Positions 34,501 to 44,296 of a DNA stretch of 64,000 nt are shown here, piece by piece; the first letter of the stretch is position 1; each line of letters starts with the position of its first letter. The DNA is taken from positions 1 through 64,000 of the forward strand of contig CAZTJF010000003.1 in assembly GCA_964613805.1 (NCBI GenBank), read 5' to 3'. Origin of the DNA: XYD12-FULL-36-8 sp964613805 (GTDB taxonomy: Bacteria; Bacteroidota; Ignavibacteria; Ignavibacteriales; Ignavibacteriaceae). The notes under the pieces were generated by a model, which did not search any database, was not told the DNA's origin, and was given only the letters and a program-made list of their open reading frames with translations. The position numbers and the translations under genes are program-made.

Positions 34501-37104
34501 TTATCTCACTATAACCAAAATGGGATTTTTTATTTTCATGTATTTACTCGCAGCATCTTTCACATCTTTTACAGTGATATTTTTTAACTTTTCTAAAATG
34601 TTTTTCTCATAATTTATATCATTGTGGAAATAAAGTGAGTTTGCCATATAATAAGCCTGATTAATACTTGATAATCTCCTGAATGCTATTCTTCCAAGAT
34701 ACATGCTGATTGATTTTTCTAAATCTGCTTGAGTCAACTTATCCAGCATCTTCAAACTAAAAAATTTTGGATATTGAGATGCAAGTGTATCAACATTTTG
34801 CGGACGTGTTCCTTGGTTTATAAAAAAAAGCGCTTTATTATTTATGATTTCTATTCCCGCACTCATTTGATAAGCCATTCCTTGTTTTTCTCGAATATCA
34901 AAAACTATTTCATCCGATAATATTAATGATAGTGCTCTCAATGCCGGTGCATCTGCGGGGTCAATTGGAGTAGTGAATCCCCAAAACAAATAGGATCGTT
35001 CTCCTTTTCCTTCCTTTTCAATTTTAACATCTTTATCTAAGATTAATAGAGATTTATTGAAAACCGGAACCTCATTTGAAACTTTAGTTCCATTAAACTG
35101 GGTGAATAGATCATTGACTTTTTCTGGTGCAGCAGGCGAAACCACAGATATAATCATATTAGTTGGCTGGAAATATTCATTCGCAAAAGTTAAGAGGTTG
35201 TGGTAGGTTAGATTTGTTTGATTATTCTCGTACGGATTTTTCTCAAACATTATAGATTTATATGTATCATCAAATAATTTCTTTGCTTTATCTCCTCCCA
35301 TTAACATCATTTCAATTCCTTTAAATTTTTCAACCGCTTTATTAAACTCTTCTTCGGTTGGAATAAAGTTTTTCAGTTGAGAATTTAAAAAGTTTATTGC
35401 TCCCTCTAAATTTTCCGCTAAGCCCTCCACTCGTATATATCCGAAATCAGGATGAAGATAAATATCATCCATTGGAATATATGGATTATCGTTCACGGTA
35501 AATGAAAAACCAAACTGATTACTTTTTTTCTGATTTTCCTCTGCTTTAAGACGCTGTTCAAGGCAGTCATGCAAAATTTTAGCAGCATCTTTTCCATATT
35601 TAAATTCAAGCGGGGCTTTATGTTTTACTAAGTAATGAACCGCTAATAACTCGCTTAACTCATTTTGGACTACTATTAAGGTTTTTCCGCTGGCGTCATC
35701 TTCAAATAGCTTAACTTCTTTATTAATATCAGTTTGAATTTTGTTATTTTTTTCAGTGGGGGATTGAATAATAATTAATTCAGGCGAGTTTATTTTTAAT
35801 GTTTTTAGTTCTTGTGCAGCTTCAATGTAATTGCCTCCGCTAAAGGATTTTAAAACCGATTCTATACCTTTCATAACCAATTCATTTGAATTATAAATCC
35901 CAAACATGTGGGGCTTCTCAATATTTTTAAGAAATTCTGTTCGTGCTATTGTAATCTCAGATTTTACTGCTTCTTCTGATAATTCAAAATTTAAATTCAT
36001 TAATTTTTTTGTAATTGAATTTACTACTTCTTTATAGTTCATATTCTTATTTAATAATACGACTGTCTCAACATAATTTTTAATAGGAGAAAGACGAGTA
36101 GATAACTTTAATGATTTTACGAGGTCAGAAAACTCATTTTTGACCGAGCCGCTAATTTCGATTACACTTTTCTCTAAGACAATATTTATCAGTTTGTAGT
36201 ATTCTGAGGTTTTATTATCGGGTATTTCATAAAATATTTGTAGAGCGATTTCCTTACCATCATAAAAACGGTTGTAAACAAAGCTCTGTTCAATTGCATT
36301 AGATTCGGGAACCTGAAAACCTGTAAACCATCCTGCTTCAATATCACGTTTAACGGCTCCTGGTTTTGCTTTGCCGTATGTTTCTTTAATCATTGAGAAC
36401 ATTGACTCAGTGTTGAGATTCCCTATTGCAGTTAAAATCATGTTGTTGGGCACATAATTTTTTTTATAAAATGAATGAACATCATCCCGCTTCATTGATT
36501 CAATGGTAGAATACGTTCCTAATGTTGGTAAAGAAAGAGCATGATCCTTGTGAAGAATTGATATGGTGTTTCTCTCAAATTGTTCTTGCGTATTAGCCAG
36601 ACTTTTAGAAATTTCCTCTAAGACGATTCCCTTTTCCTTTTCAAATTTATCGTCGGGAAGTATCGAATTAAAAAGCATATCGGCTTGCAGTTCCATACCT
36701 TTTTTAGTGTTTTCAGTCGGCATTACAATCATATAATTTGTATAGAAATCTGCAGTGCTTGCATTATTATACGCGCCGATTCTATCGCCATCATCATACA
36801 GTTGCTTTTGTGTTCGAGTTGTTGTACCATTAAAAAGCAAATGCTCAAGCATGTGGCTCATTCCGCTAGTGGAAAAGGTTTCCTGGGCGGAACCGACCTT
36901 AACTGCGACATTAACTCCAACCATTGGAAGAGAAGGATTTTCGATTATTAAGACTTGCATTCCATTATCCAGTTGGGAAACAGAAACGCCTTTTGGAAGC
37001 GGTTGGATTTTTGATTTAGGATCATCTGAACCTTGTCTTGAAGAGGCAACTAACAAGGTGAGATTAAGGAGAAAAAGAAAGAAGATTAAGTTTTTTATTT
37101 TCAT
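34501..37104 (-). CDS. M16 family zinc metallopeptidase, two-domain
   Basis: About 867 residues from the ATG at 37104, which opens a good signal peptide (MKIKNLIFFLFLLNLTLLVASS). An ATG at 37116 or one at 37146 is also possible. It has the inverted zinc motif HMLEH with a downstream Glu (about residues 85-89), VKVGSAQETFSTSGMSHMLEH, then YNNASTADFYTNYMI. The second half (from about 450) is the inactive M16 repeat with RSYLFWGFTTPIDPADAPALRAL. Such exported M16 proteases degrade short peptides in the periplasm or outer membrane. It is 39 bp upstream of the M1-M28-PDZ gene, so both peptidases are probably co-expressed. Confidence 0.93.
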   Translation of the reverse strand: MKIKNLIFFLFLLNLTLLVASSRQGSDDPKSKIQPLPKGVSVSQLDNGMQVLIIENPSLPMVGVNVAVKVGSAQETFSTSGMSHMLEHLLFNGTTTRTQKQLYDDGDRIGAYNNASTADFYTNYMIVMPTENTKKGMELQADMLFNSILPDDKFEKEKGIVLEEISKSLANTQEQFERNTISILHKDHALSLPTLGTYSTIESMKRDDVHSFYKKNYVPNNMILTAIGNLNTESMFSMIKETYGKAKPGAVKRDIEAGWFTGFQVPESNAIEQSFVYNRFYDGKEIALQIFYEIPDNKTSEYYKLINIVLEKSVIEISGSVKNEFSDLVKSLKLSTRLSPIKNYVETVVLLNKNMNYKEVVNSITKKLMNLNFELSEEAVKSEITIARTEFLKNIEKPHMFGIYNSNELVMKGIESVLKSFSGGNYIEAAQELKTLKINSPELIIIQSPTEKNNKIQTDINKEVKLFEDDASGKTLIVVQNELSELLAVHYLVKHKAPLEFKYGKDAAKILHDCLEQRLKAEENQKKSNQFGFSFTVNDNPYIPMDDIYLHPDFGYIRVEGLAENLEGAINFLNSQLKNFIPTEEEFNKAVEKFKGIEMMLMGGDKAKKLFDDTYKSIMFEKNPYENNQTNLTYHNLLTFANEYFQPTNMIISVVSPAAPEKVNDLFTQFNGTKVSNEVPVFNKSLLILDKDVKIEKEGKGERSYLFWGFTTPIDPADAPALRALSLILSDEIVFDIREKQGMAYQMSAGIEIINNKALFFINQGTRPQNVDTLASQYPKFFSLKMLDKLTQADLEKSISMYLGRIAFRRLSSINQAYYMANSLYFHNDINYEKNILEKLKNITVKDVKDAASKYMKIKNPILVIVR

Positions 37105-37285
37105 GAATGAACCCATTGTATTTTGCAGGTTAATTGAAAAAATCAAACCAATGCTAAGTCTGACGATGAATTGGTTTTGATTGAAAAAAAATGTGAACTT
37201 CCCACACTTTTGTAAAATTTAAAGTAATGCTCTAAAAGTCAAATTTAAGTTTCGCTGAAAAATAAGATATGAGAAAAACCAAATT

Positions 37286-38305
37286 TTAAAATCTTAAGTC
37301 AACAGAAAATCTTGAAACTTTACCTAAAGCATTATAATCAACAAGAGCATAATCGAAGCCCACCCTTTGGGTGCCGATATCAATTTTTACTCCGGCACCG
37401 AATGTCCATTTTTCTAAATCATAATTGATTTTATACCCAAGCCGGGCAAAAAAAGTATCACTCCAAGAATATTCTCCGCCAATGTTAACGCGCTCATCGT
37501 TATCATTTGGATGGTTGCCATCAATAGCCATTATAAAGCGGTGATCATCAGCAGGAAATATAGGGTCGCTTCCTCCCACTATATCCATAGCCACACCAAT
37601 TCTAAAATTTAGCGGTAATGGATATGCTTCTGTTTTTAATCGTGCATCGGGATTGTACTCACCTGAAATATCTCTATTTATATCAGCAAGGATTATTAGA
37701 TCCCGTCCTTCGAGCTGCATATTTCCCCCGAAGTTTGAGACACACATAGCGATAACTAAATTATGAAAACCAGTTCGCAGATACGTTCCAATGTCTAATG
37801 CTACCGTATTAGCCGAAACATTGTAAGCCGTTTGTTGAATATATTTTGCAGTGAGTCCTACTGAAAACCGATCTGTCAAAACTCTCGAATAAGATAATCC
37901 CACAGCAATGTCGCTAACGCTGTAGAAAACACCAGTGCCATTGGGCTGTTCAACAGTTGTAACTTCTTGTTCGTTGGTGCTTAATGAAATTGCACTGATA
38001 CCAATAACATCGCTTTCAGATAATGGTATAGTCATACCTGCATAGTTGTGATAAATATCCGCAAGCCATTGAGAATGACTTATCCCGACAGAAATTGAAT
38101 TAAGATTTGAAATTCCAGCCGGATTCCAGTATAAGGCACTAACATCATTAGCAATTGCAGCATACGATTCTCCCATTCCTGCTGCACGGGCTCCAACACC
38201 AATTTTTAAGAATTGAGCAACTGCTGTTCCCACCTTGGAGAAGCCGCCGCTGTAACTGTTGTGAAATAAACCTGATATAAAAAGTATTATAAATAATTTT
38301 TTCAT
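37286..38305 (-). CDS. PorV/PorQ-family outer-membrane barrel
   Basis: A 339-residue protein with signal peptide (cut near YSGG) and the PorV/PorQ signature AQFLKIGVGARAAGMGESYAAIANDVSALYWNPAGISNL (outlined here by its ends VGARAAGMGE and YWNPAG). Barrel strands follow, ending FSVDLRF. PorV is the T9SS shuttle that carries cargo across the outer membrane; many paralogues act with a specific cargo. It is 29 bp downstream of the large secreted CxxCH protein and follows the TonB receptor, so it may be the dedicated exporter or partner of that protein. Confidence 0.9.
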   Translation of the reverse strand: MKKLFIILFISGLFHNSYSGGFSKVGTAVAQFLKIGVGARAAGMGESYAAIANDVSALYWNPAGISNLNSISVGISHSQWLADIYHNYAGMTIPLSESDVIGISAISLSTNEQEVTTVEQPNGTGVFYSVSDIAVGLSYSRVLTDRFSVGLTAKYIQQTAYNVSANTVALDIGTYLRTGFHNLVIAMCVSNFGGNMQLEGRDLIILADINRDISGEYNPDARLKTEAYPLPLNFRIGVAMDIVGGSDPIFPADDHRFIMAIDGNHPNDNDERVNIGGEYSWSDTFFARLGYKINYDLEKWTFGAGVKIDIGTQRVGFDYALVDYNALGKVSRFSVDLRF

Positions 38306-38334
38306 TTGAAATAACTCCTCAGCTTTAGGTGTAG

Positions 38335-41300
38335 CTATTTAATCACCAAAAATTTGCCGACTTTCTTCTGTCCATTAGGAATAGAAACCACATAGATGTA
38401 TAAGCCGTAAGCGATATACTGATCATTAAAAGTTCTCATATCCCAAAATGTAAACCCTCTGTTATCACTGTGATCAATGTCTGCAATGTGATCTCCGGCA
38501 ACCGTGAAAATTGAAATTTTACATTCGTTCGGCAGATTGTTAAACATTAGTTTTTTCCCGAATTGATTTGTTTCCCAGACATTTGAAACTATGTAAGGAT
38601 CGGGAACAACCCTTATTTTATTTAGATCAATTTCCTGGGATTTTGAAAACGCAACTTTTTGTGTGTTAAACTCATACCGCAATTCTTTTCTGAATGGTTT
38701 ATATGTTCTTATCGTAAATTGATCACCGTGAGATGGGGCAACCGCTGGTTTATGAACTGTATCTCCATCAGCATTTACATAAACATCAGGAAAGTTATTA
38801 GTAAAAAGATATAATCCTGTGTAAGCGGTATCTTGCGTTATCGGATAAATGATTTTACGCTCAAGATTAATTATGTCTGCGTACATTTCGTAAAAACCCG
38901 GGCTTGCTTGAGTATAACCTTTCCCACCGGGTACAATATCCCATCCAAGCTGACTGTAATAAAATTTTCTGTATGTATCCCAAGGTGCTTTTACAGCAAA
39001 TTCAAATAGCCAAGTATCCTCGCTTACTTCAATTGGATTATTTGGGTCAGTAATAACTTCAACCTTCAAGGGTAAGTGTTGAAGAGAATCTTGAACTAAA
39101 CCAGTAAAATAATCGTACCATTTTGCCCACGTACCGCCTGACTGAGAGGTATCAATGGTAATCCTGAAGTCATCAATAGTATAAATTGTCTCCGGAACAA
39201 TCATGCCAGGCGGGCGATCTCTATATTTGGGATGCGGTTTGGTTCTCCAATCGAAATTACAAGTATCTCCATTTACCTTTGTCCAACCTATAAACTCTAT
39301 GCCCGATGGCGAATCTAAGACGGTTAAACGAAAACCATCTATAATTGGAAGATTATCCTGTGTTTCATTGGAAAATAAATGATGATCTAAAAGCAATGTT
39401 GTATCTTTATTTGACGATATTCTGTACAAAGTAAATCCCAAAACATAATTTGTGTCATTACCTTCAATTTGAAGAACCGAATCAACAAAGGTAATCACAT
39501 AATCATCGCCGGTTATTTTATCGGGTTGAATAACATCTACTTTAACAAGTCCTTGTGATAACCCACCGATAGGTGGAATTGCTCCATCAACGCCAGAAAG
39601 CGGTCCATAAGTTGGCGGGATATAGTTTTGTGCTGTAACACCAGGAATTACTGAAACTGTATGCGATTCCATGGTTGAACGACCAAGCGGCGATTGATAA
39701 GATTGCTCAAGACTATCGGCATTTTGATTTCCTCTATCGTATGCAGTCACACAGTACCAGTATTCAACACCATTTAGAAGATTATTATCAACAAAACTAT
39801 GCTTTAATCCAGTATCGTCTCCTAAAGATTGATTGAACGCTGGATCGGGTCCTTTAATTCCATTTATTAAATCAAAAATCTTTAACGGCTGAAAACCAAT
39901 TACGTTGCCGTAGTAGTCAGTTATTGGTTTTCCCCAAGTTACACCGCGATCATTGCTGCGATAAATTTTATAACCCTCAAAATCATTCTGACCAGTTAGT
40001 GGATCTTTAGAATTTTCAGCTTCAGAATCCCAAGTTATTCGAACTTGTTTATCACTCGCATTTGCAACAACTTTTGGGGTTTTGGGTGGTCCCGAACCTT
40101 GAAATTTTCTATCATACATTTGTTGAGCAGTACGCAGGTTTTGCATAAGATTTGTTGTGTCTGGTTGATTTGGAACGTTACCGGAGTTGCCCATAACTAA
40201 TGCGATTGATGATTTAACTGTTTCATTAGGCAGCAGGTTAAGAGGTCCAGTCATAACGAAGTAGTTTATTGGTGCCCCTTGCGGGAAATAAACATTCATA
40301 CTGTCGGGATGAGTGATATCAAGATGCCTGTTGGATCCATGAAAAAAAGCTTGGGGTATACCTAAGTTAGGGTTATTAGGATTGCTGGTAATAACAGGCC
40401 ACATTTCCTCATCAACTTTTGGCATAACTTCACGATTAAAGAAGTGAAAATCGGTAACTCCCAAATCCTTTGGTGTTTGCAAAACACTTATACCAACTAT
40501 TCCCAATTCTGCTGGATCACCTGCCCATGCACCATCTTTTTTATTGTTCTTATCCCATACGTACACGAAATCTAACTTGCTATCATTATTGCTGTCAATA
40601 ATATTAATTAAATCTTCGTTGTCATAATCAGGTCTAAAGATTCCGATATAACCAACATAAACACTATCGAGCTGTTTGCCGCTTTTGTTATGAATTGTAA
40701 AATCCCAAAACAAAATATCCTCAGCATAAGGGCGTCCATAAGTATACGCAGTTTGTTCCACCTCAATTCCAACTGGTCCTTCTGGATGAGAGTTTTCGTT
40801 ATCATCAAAAACACAATAAATATCTCTGTCAGAAACAAATTCTCCTTTAACTTCATTTCCGTAATTTGGAGAGCTGGGATCAATATTCAGGCGGTACTTT
40901 CCAGGCCAATGACGTTCAGAAGGTGTAGAAACCCATGTCCCCTGATTGTTGAAATATCCTTTAGGCCAGGTCTCGGGGTTGTCACTTAAAGGAAGAAAAG
41001 GTGTTTCATCTGGCGGAGGCGCAGTAACATCTCCGGAAAAAATTTTACCTCTTGAACCGTTTTTAGGAGACCAATCTACTTTTTCTGATGGACCGCCCAC
41101 AACTGATGTTATAACATTACCTTTAACTGCCACAACTAAACCAAGCCCGAAACAGTATTGTGTTGCATCGTTTGCGGTTTTGGGCCAATGAATGGAATTG
41201 TTGAAATACTCATGAAAACTTGAGAGGACACCATAATTGCCAAGATAATTTGTTACTTGTCCTTTATCCATAATTCCTAATCCTCGTTCAAAGGAAGAGG

Positions 41301-41445
41301 TGGCTTTGGTTAAACGTGAAATTTGTTCTGGTGTTAAATTTTTATGACAACTGTTACAATTTTGGTTTTGAGATTGAATAACCGAAACTGATGAAAAGAA
41401 AATCGCTGTTGACAAAAATAAATATTTAAAAACATGATTAGACAT
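38335..41445 (-). CDS. Large secreted protein with N-terminal CxxCH motif and FnIII-like domain
   Basis: A 1,036-residue protein. A signal peptide is followed at once by CNSCHK (Cys30, Cys33, His34), a c-type haem attachment motif. Residues about 470-620 resemble fibronectin type III (PPKTPKVVANASDKQVRITWDS; GYKIYRSNDRG; GVEYWYCVTAYDRG). The last 90 residues (RVVPDPYIVSNVWE; KISIFTVAGDHIADID; GLYIYVVSIPNGQKKVGKFLVIK) look like a variant T9SS sorting domain. The gene starts 14 bp after the TonB receptor stop and is followed by a PorV-like gene. A periplasmic or cell-surface cytochrome-like or haem-carrying role is suggested by the motif, but one CxxCH alone is not proof of haem. Confidence 0.8.
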   Translation of the reverse strand: MSNHVFKYLFLSTAIFFSSVSVIQSQNQNCNSCHKNLTPEQISRLTKATSSFERGLGIMDKGQVTNYLGNYGVLSSFHEYFNNSIHWPKTANDATQYCFGLGLVVAVKGNVITSVVGGPSEKVDWSPKNGSRGKIFSGDVTAPPPDETPFLPLSDNPETWPKGYFNNQGTWVSTPSERHWPGKYRLNIDPSSPNYGNEVKGEFVSDRDIYCVFDDNENSHPEGPVGIEVEQTAYTYGRPYAEDILFWDFTIHNKSGKQLDSVYVGYIGIFRPDYDNEDLINIIDSNNDSKLDFVYVWDKNNKKDGAWAGDPAELGIVGISVLQTPKDLGVTDFHFFNREVMPKVDEEMWPVITSNPNNPNLGIPQAFFHGSNRHLDITHPDSMNVYFPQGAPINYFVMTGPLNLLPNETVKSSIALVMGNSGNVPNQPDTTNLMQNLRTAQQMYDRKFQGSGPPKTPKVVANASDKQVRITWDSEAENSKDPLTGQNDFEGYKIYRSNDRGVTWGKPITDYYGNVIGFQPLKIFDLINGIKGPDPAFNQSLGDDTGLKHSFVDNNLLNGVEYWYCVTAYDRGNQNADSLEQSYQSPLGRSTMESHTVSVIPGVTAQNYIPPTYGPLSGVDGAIPPIGGLSQGLVKVDVIQPDKITGDDYVITFVDSVLQIEGNDTNYVLGFTLYRISSNKDTTLLLDHHLFSNETQDNLPIIDGFRLTVLDSPSGIEFIGWTKVNGDTCNFDWRTKPHPKYRDRPPGMIVPETIYTIDDFRITIDTSQSGGTWAKWYDYFTGLVQDSLQHLPLKVEVITDPNNPIEVSEDTWLFEFAVKAPWDTYRKFYYSQLGWDIVPGGKGYTQASPGFYEMYADIINLERKIIYPITQDTAYTGLYLFTNNFPDVYVNADGDTVHKPAVAPSHGDQFTIRTYKPFRKELRYEFNTQKVAFSKSQEIDLNKIRVVPDPYIVSNVWETNQFGKKLMFNNLPNECKISIFTVAGDHIADIDHSDNRGFTFWDMRTFNDQYIAYGLYIYVVSIPNGQKKVGKFLVIK

Positions 41446-41459
41446 ATATTACACTCCTT

Positions 41460-44066
41460 TTACCATGTAAGTTGAACTCCTGCTTTAATAATTCGCGGGG
41501 GACCAACATGATTGGGGTTATAATTTGCATCAGGCGATGAACCGACAAGCCCTGGAAGTCCGGTATCAAAAGGTTTTCCCGTGCGAGGGTACACAACGCG
41601 AACATTTTCAGTGTTAAGTAAGTTTGTAACTTCAATGAATAATGCTGTGGCAATATTTGAAAACCAAAATCTTTTAATCATTCGAAGATCAACAGTAGAC
41701 GTCCATGGTTTTCTTCCTGAATTTACATCAATTCTTACTGTTGGATCCACATAGGGTGTATATGGAAGTCCGCTCGCTGCTTGAAACAGAATATTTAAAT
41801 TAAAATCAGCAAAAGGTCTTATTCCTAAAATTTCGGGTCCTTGATTTTTAGGAATGTTAAGACTAATAGTAACCGCCACATCATGCCGCTGATCAAAATC
41901 TAAATAAAATTCTTGATGAGGAATTTCCTCCTGTTCAAAAGCATTAATGTATCCGCCAAGCGGCTGTGAATTGTTTCCTTTAGCGACCATGTAAGTATAA
42001 TCAATTGAACCCGAAATGTAATTGCTGTAACGTTTCCTCAATGTTAAATCGAAACCCTTAACACTTGCATAATCAGAGTTAAAGAATACGACATATCCTT
42101 TAGACAGATAAGTTATTTGGATTGTTGACAACAAGTCAGTAATATCCTTATACCAAGCGGAAAAATCCAAAGCCCAATCATCAGCCAGTTTGTATTTTAT
42201 ACCTGTTTCATAAGCAACAGTTTTTTGTGCTTTTACTGCTGGATTACCAACTAGCGGAAGAGATGTGCTTAAATCTTTTATTTGGTTGTAGTAGAGAGAA
42301 TTATAATCTGGATTCTGGAAAAAATGCCCATACGAAAAATGAAGAACTGCAACATCTGTAATTGGATGTGCTAAACCAATGCGCGGGCTTAGTTGTGCTT
42401 TGCTTACAACGTTTGTTTCCGGAGCGATAATCCAATTATTATTCTCATCAAAATAACCGAAGCGTCTTATGTCTTCCCACATAGTTGCTTTTGGGTTTGC
42501 CACATCAAGCCGCAAACCAAGATTTAAAATCAAATAATCATATTCAATTTTATCTTGAATATAACCGGCTATCTCATAAGGATTTCGTACATACTCATCT
42601 TTGTAATTGGCTCCGCCGGGCCAGGGTTGGGATTCCTCATAAACTTTTATTTTATGACTTTTTAGTTCTACACCGCTTTTGAATAGATTATAATTATTTG
42701 CTTGATAAGTCATATCAACTTTGCCGCTGTAAGTAATTGTTTGATCATCTGCGAATTCCGAGTCGTCACCTTTAACATAAAAGTACACGGTTTCACCAGT
42801 TTGACCTCGCACATAATCTTTTGGCTGCTTATTCCCAACTTGAACTATCAAATCATTCACAAACCGGGATATTTGTGCAGTATAAAACAGATTATTGCTT
42901 ATTGTATGAGTTAGTGTAAAGCCCAATCTGTTTGTGTTTTGAATTGAGTGAGATTGGTTCTCACTGAGATATTTCCAAGCATGGTTATAGCTTTGAACTT
43001 TATTCTCTGTGATTTGAGCTGACAAAGACACTTTCAATTCGGGATTAAGCTTATAAGTTAATTTTCCAAAGCCATCTTTCTGTAAGTTATATCCGTGAGG
43101 CAAATAACTGTCCTCATTTTTAATTCTGCCGGAAACGAAAAAAGATAAGTCATCGGCAAAAAGAATTGGTCCGCTTAATGATAAACTCGCAATACCGCTA
43201 ATCGGAACCTCTAAACTAAGAGGTTTAAATTTAAGCTGATCAATTATACTCTTTTCAACATATTGGTAAGTATCATTTACTCCGGAGAAAGGATTACTTT
43301 TTCTGTAAGGCGATTGATTTAACATTGGAGAAGTATATTCAAACTTTCCGCTAAATTTTTCGCTGCCTTCTTTTGTAACAATATTAACAATGCTTGACAT
43401 TGCATTGCCATATTCAGCATTGAAAGTTCCGCTTAACAACACCATTTCTTCAATTGCATCTTTATTCATCATTCCTTTGAAGCCCCCGTATAAGGGATCT
43501 TCTACGTACATGCCGTCAACCATATAGCCGATTTCACCTGTTCTTCCGCCTCGAACGTGAATATTCCCATCTGCATCAGTTGTAAACCCGGCTTTTGTAG
43601 CAAGAACATCCTGGAAACCTTCAACAGGTAAATTAATTAATTCATCAGAGCTTACGATAGCCATTTTTGATGTGATATCCTTTTGAATCAATGGGCGCTC
43701 TGCTGTAACAACTACTTCTTCACCTATTTCTAAAACAGTAGGTTCCATAAGCAAATTTACTTGTGTGGTTAAACCAATATGCACCTGAACGTTAGTTACA
43801 CGTACTGTTTTATAACCGATCATGGTCGCTCGTACAGTATAATTTCCAGGTGGTATGTTTATAATAAAGTATTCTCCATTAACATTGCTTGCTCCTCCCA
43901 ATGAAGTGCCTTCGATCAACACATTTACTCCTGGAAGAACTTCTTTAGTGGAAGCATCTCTTGCCGTACCACCTATTTTTCCGACTGTTTGTGCAAAGGT
44001 TGTTAGGGATACAATAGAAAATATTGTTAGCGATAATAAAAGATAAGTTCTTAAATATTTTTCCAC
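41460..44066 (-). CDS. TonB-dependent receptor with carboxypeptidase-like N-terminal domain
   Basis: An 868-residue outer-membrane receptor. Residues about 28-110 are a CarboxypepD_reg-like beta-sandwich (GKIGGTARDASTKEVLPGVNVLIEG; GEYFIINIPPGNYTVRATMIGY). The plug follows, with VVTAERPLIQKDITSKMAIV, DVLATKAGFTTDADGNIHVRGGR and VDGMYVEDPLYGG. The 22-strand barrel fills the rest. Such receptors in this phylum import oligosaccharides, peptides or iron complexes, or help surface display. The neighbours (secreted CxxCH protein, PorV, peptidases) do not fix the substrate. It is the first gene of a three-gene unit. Confidence 0.93.
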   Translation of the reverse strand: MEKYLRTYLLLSLTIFSIVSLTTFAQTVGKIGGTARDASTKEVLPGVNVLIEGTSLGGASNVNGEYFIINIPPGNYTVRATMIGYKTVRVTNVQVHIGLTTQVNLLMEPTVLEIGEEVVVTAERPLIQKDITSKMAIVSSDELINLPVEGFQDVLATKAGFTTDADGNIHVRGGRTGEIGYMVDGMYVEDPLYGGFKGMMNKDAIEEMVLLSGTFNAEYGNAMSSIVNIVTKEGSEKFSGKFEYTSPMLNQSPYRKSNPFSGVNDTYQYVEKSIIDQLKFKPLSLEVPISGIASLSLSGPILFADDLSFFVSGRIKNEDSYLPHGYNLQKDGFGKLTYKLNPELKVSLSAQITENKVQSYNHAWKYLSENQSHSIQNTNRLGFTLTHTISNNLFYTAQISRFVNDLIVQVGNKQPKDYVRGQTGETVYFYVKGDDSEFADDQTITYSGKVDMTYQANNYNLFKSGVELKSHKIKVYEESQPWPGGANYKDEYVRNPYEIAGYIQDKIEYDYLILNLGLRLDVANPKATMWEDIRRFGYFDENNNWIIAPETNVVSKAQLSPRIGLAHPITDVAVLHFSYGHFFQNPDYNSLYYNQIKDLSTSLPLVGNPAVKAQKTVAYETGIKYKLADDWALDFSAWYKDITDLLSTIQITYLSKGYVVFFNSDYASVKGFDLTLRKRYSNYISGSIDYTYMVAKGNNSQPLGGYINAFEQEEIPHQEFYLDFDQRHDVAVTISLNIPKNQGPEILGIRPFADFNLNILFQAASGLPYTPYVDPTVRIDVNSGRKPWTSTVDLRMIKRFWFSNIATALFIEVTNLLNTENVRVVYPRTGKPFDTGLPGLVGSSPDANYNPNHVGPPRIIKAGVQLTW

Positions 44067-44191
44067 TTAATTCCTCTTTTTAGTAAACGAATTATTATTA
44101 GTGGCATTAAAAACAATTTTTAAGTGCGGGACTGGTAAGTTAAATGATTTCATTTTTTTAATGAAGAATCTTATTTGATCTCATTTATAAA

Positions 44192-44225
44192 ATCACCTTG
44201 ATCGTCATAGCAACCATCAAGGTGA
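44192..44225 (-). terminator. Hairpin terminator downstream of the duplicated-domain gene
   Basis: ATCACCTTGAT at 44192-44202 pairs perfectly with ATCAAGGTGAT at 44215-44225. Read on the minus strand it is followed by TTTTATAAAT, so it probably ends the transcript of the 44297-46054 gene before the TonB receptor gene begins. Confidence 0.65.
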
Positions 44226-44296
44226 TAATAAATAAAAACTGTGAATTAAAAATTTCTACTAATCAAAACACAATAAAATGTTTTTTATGATAATAC

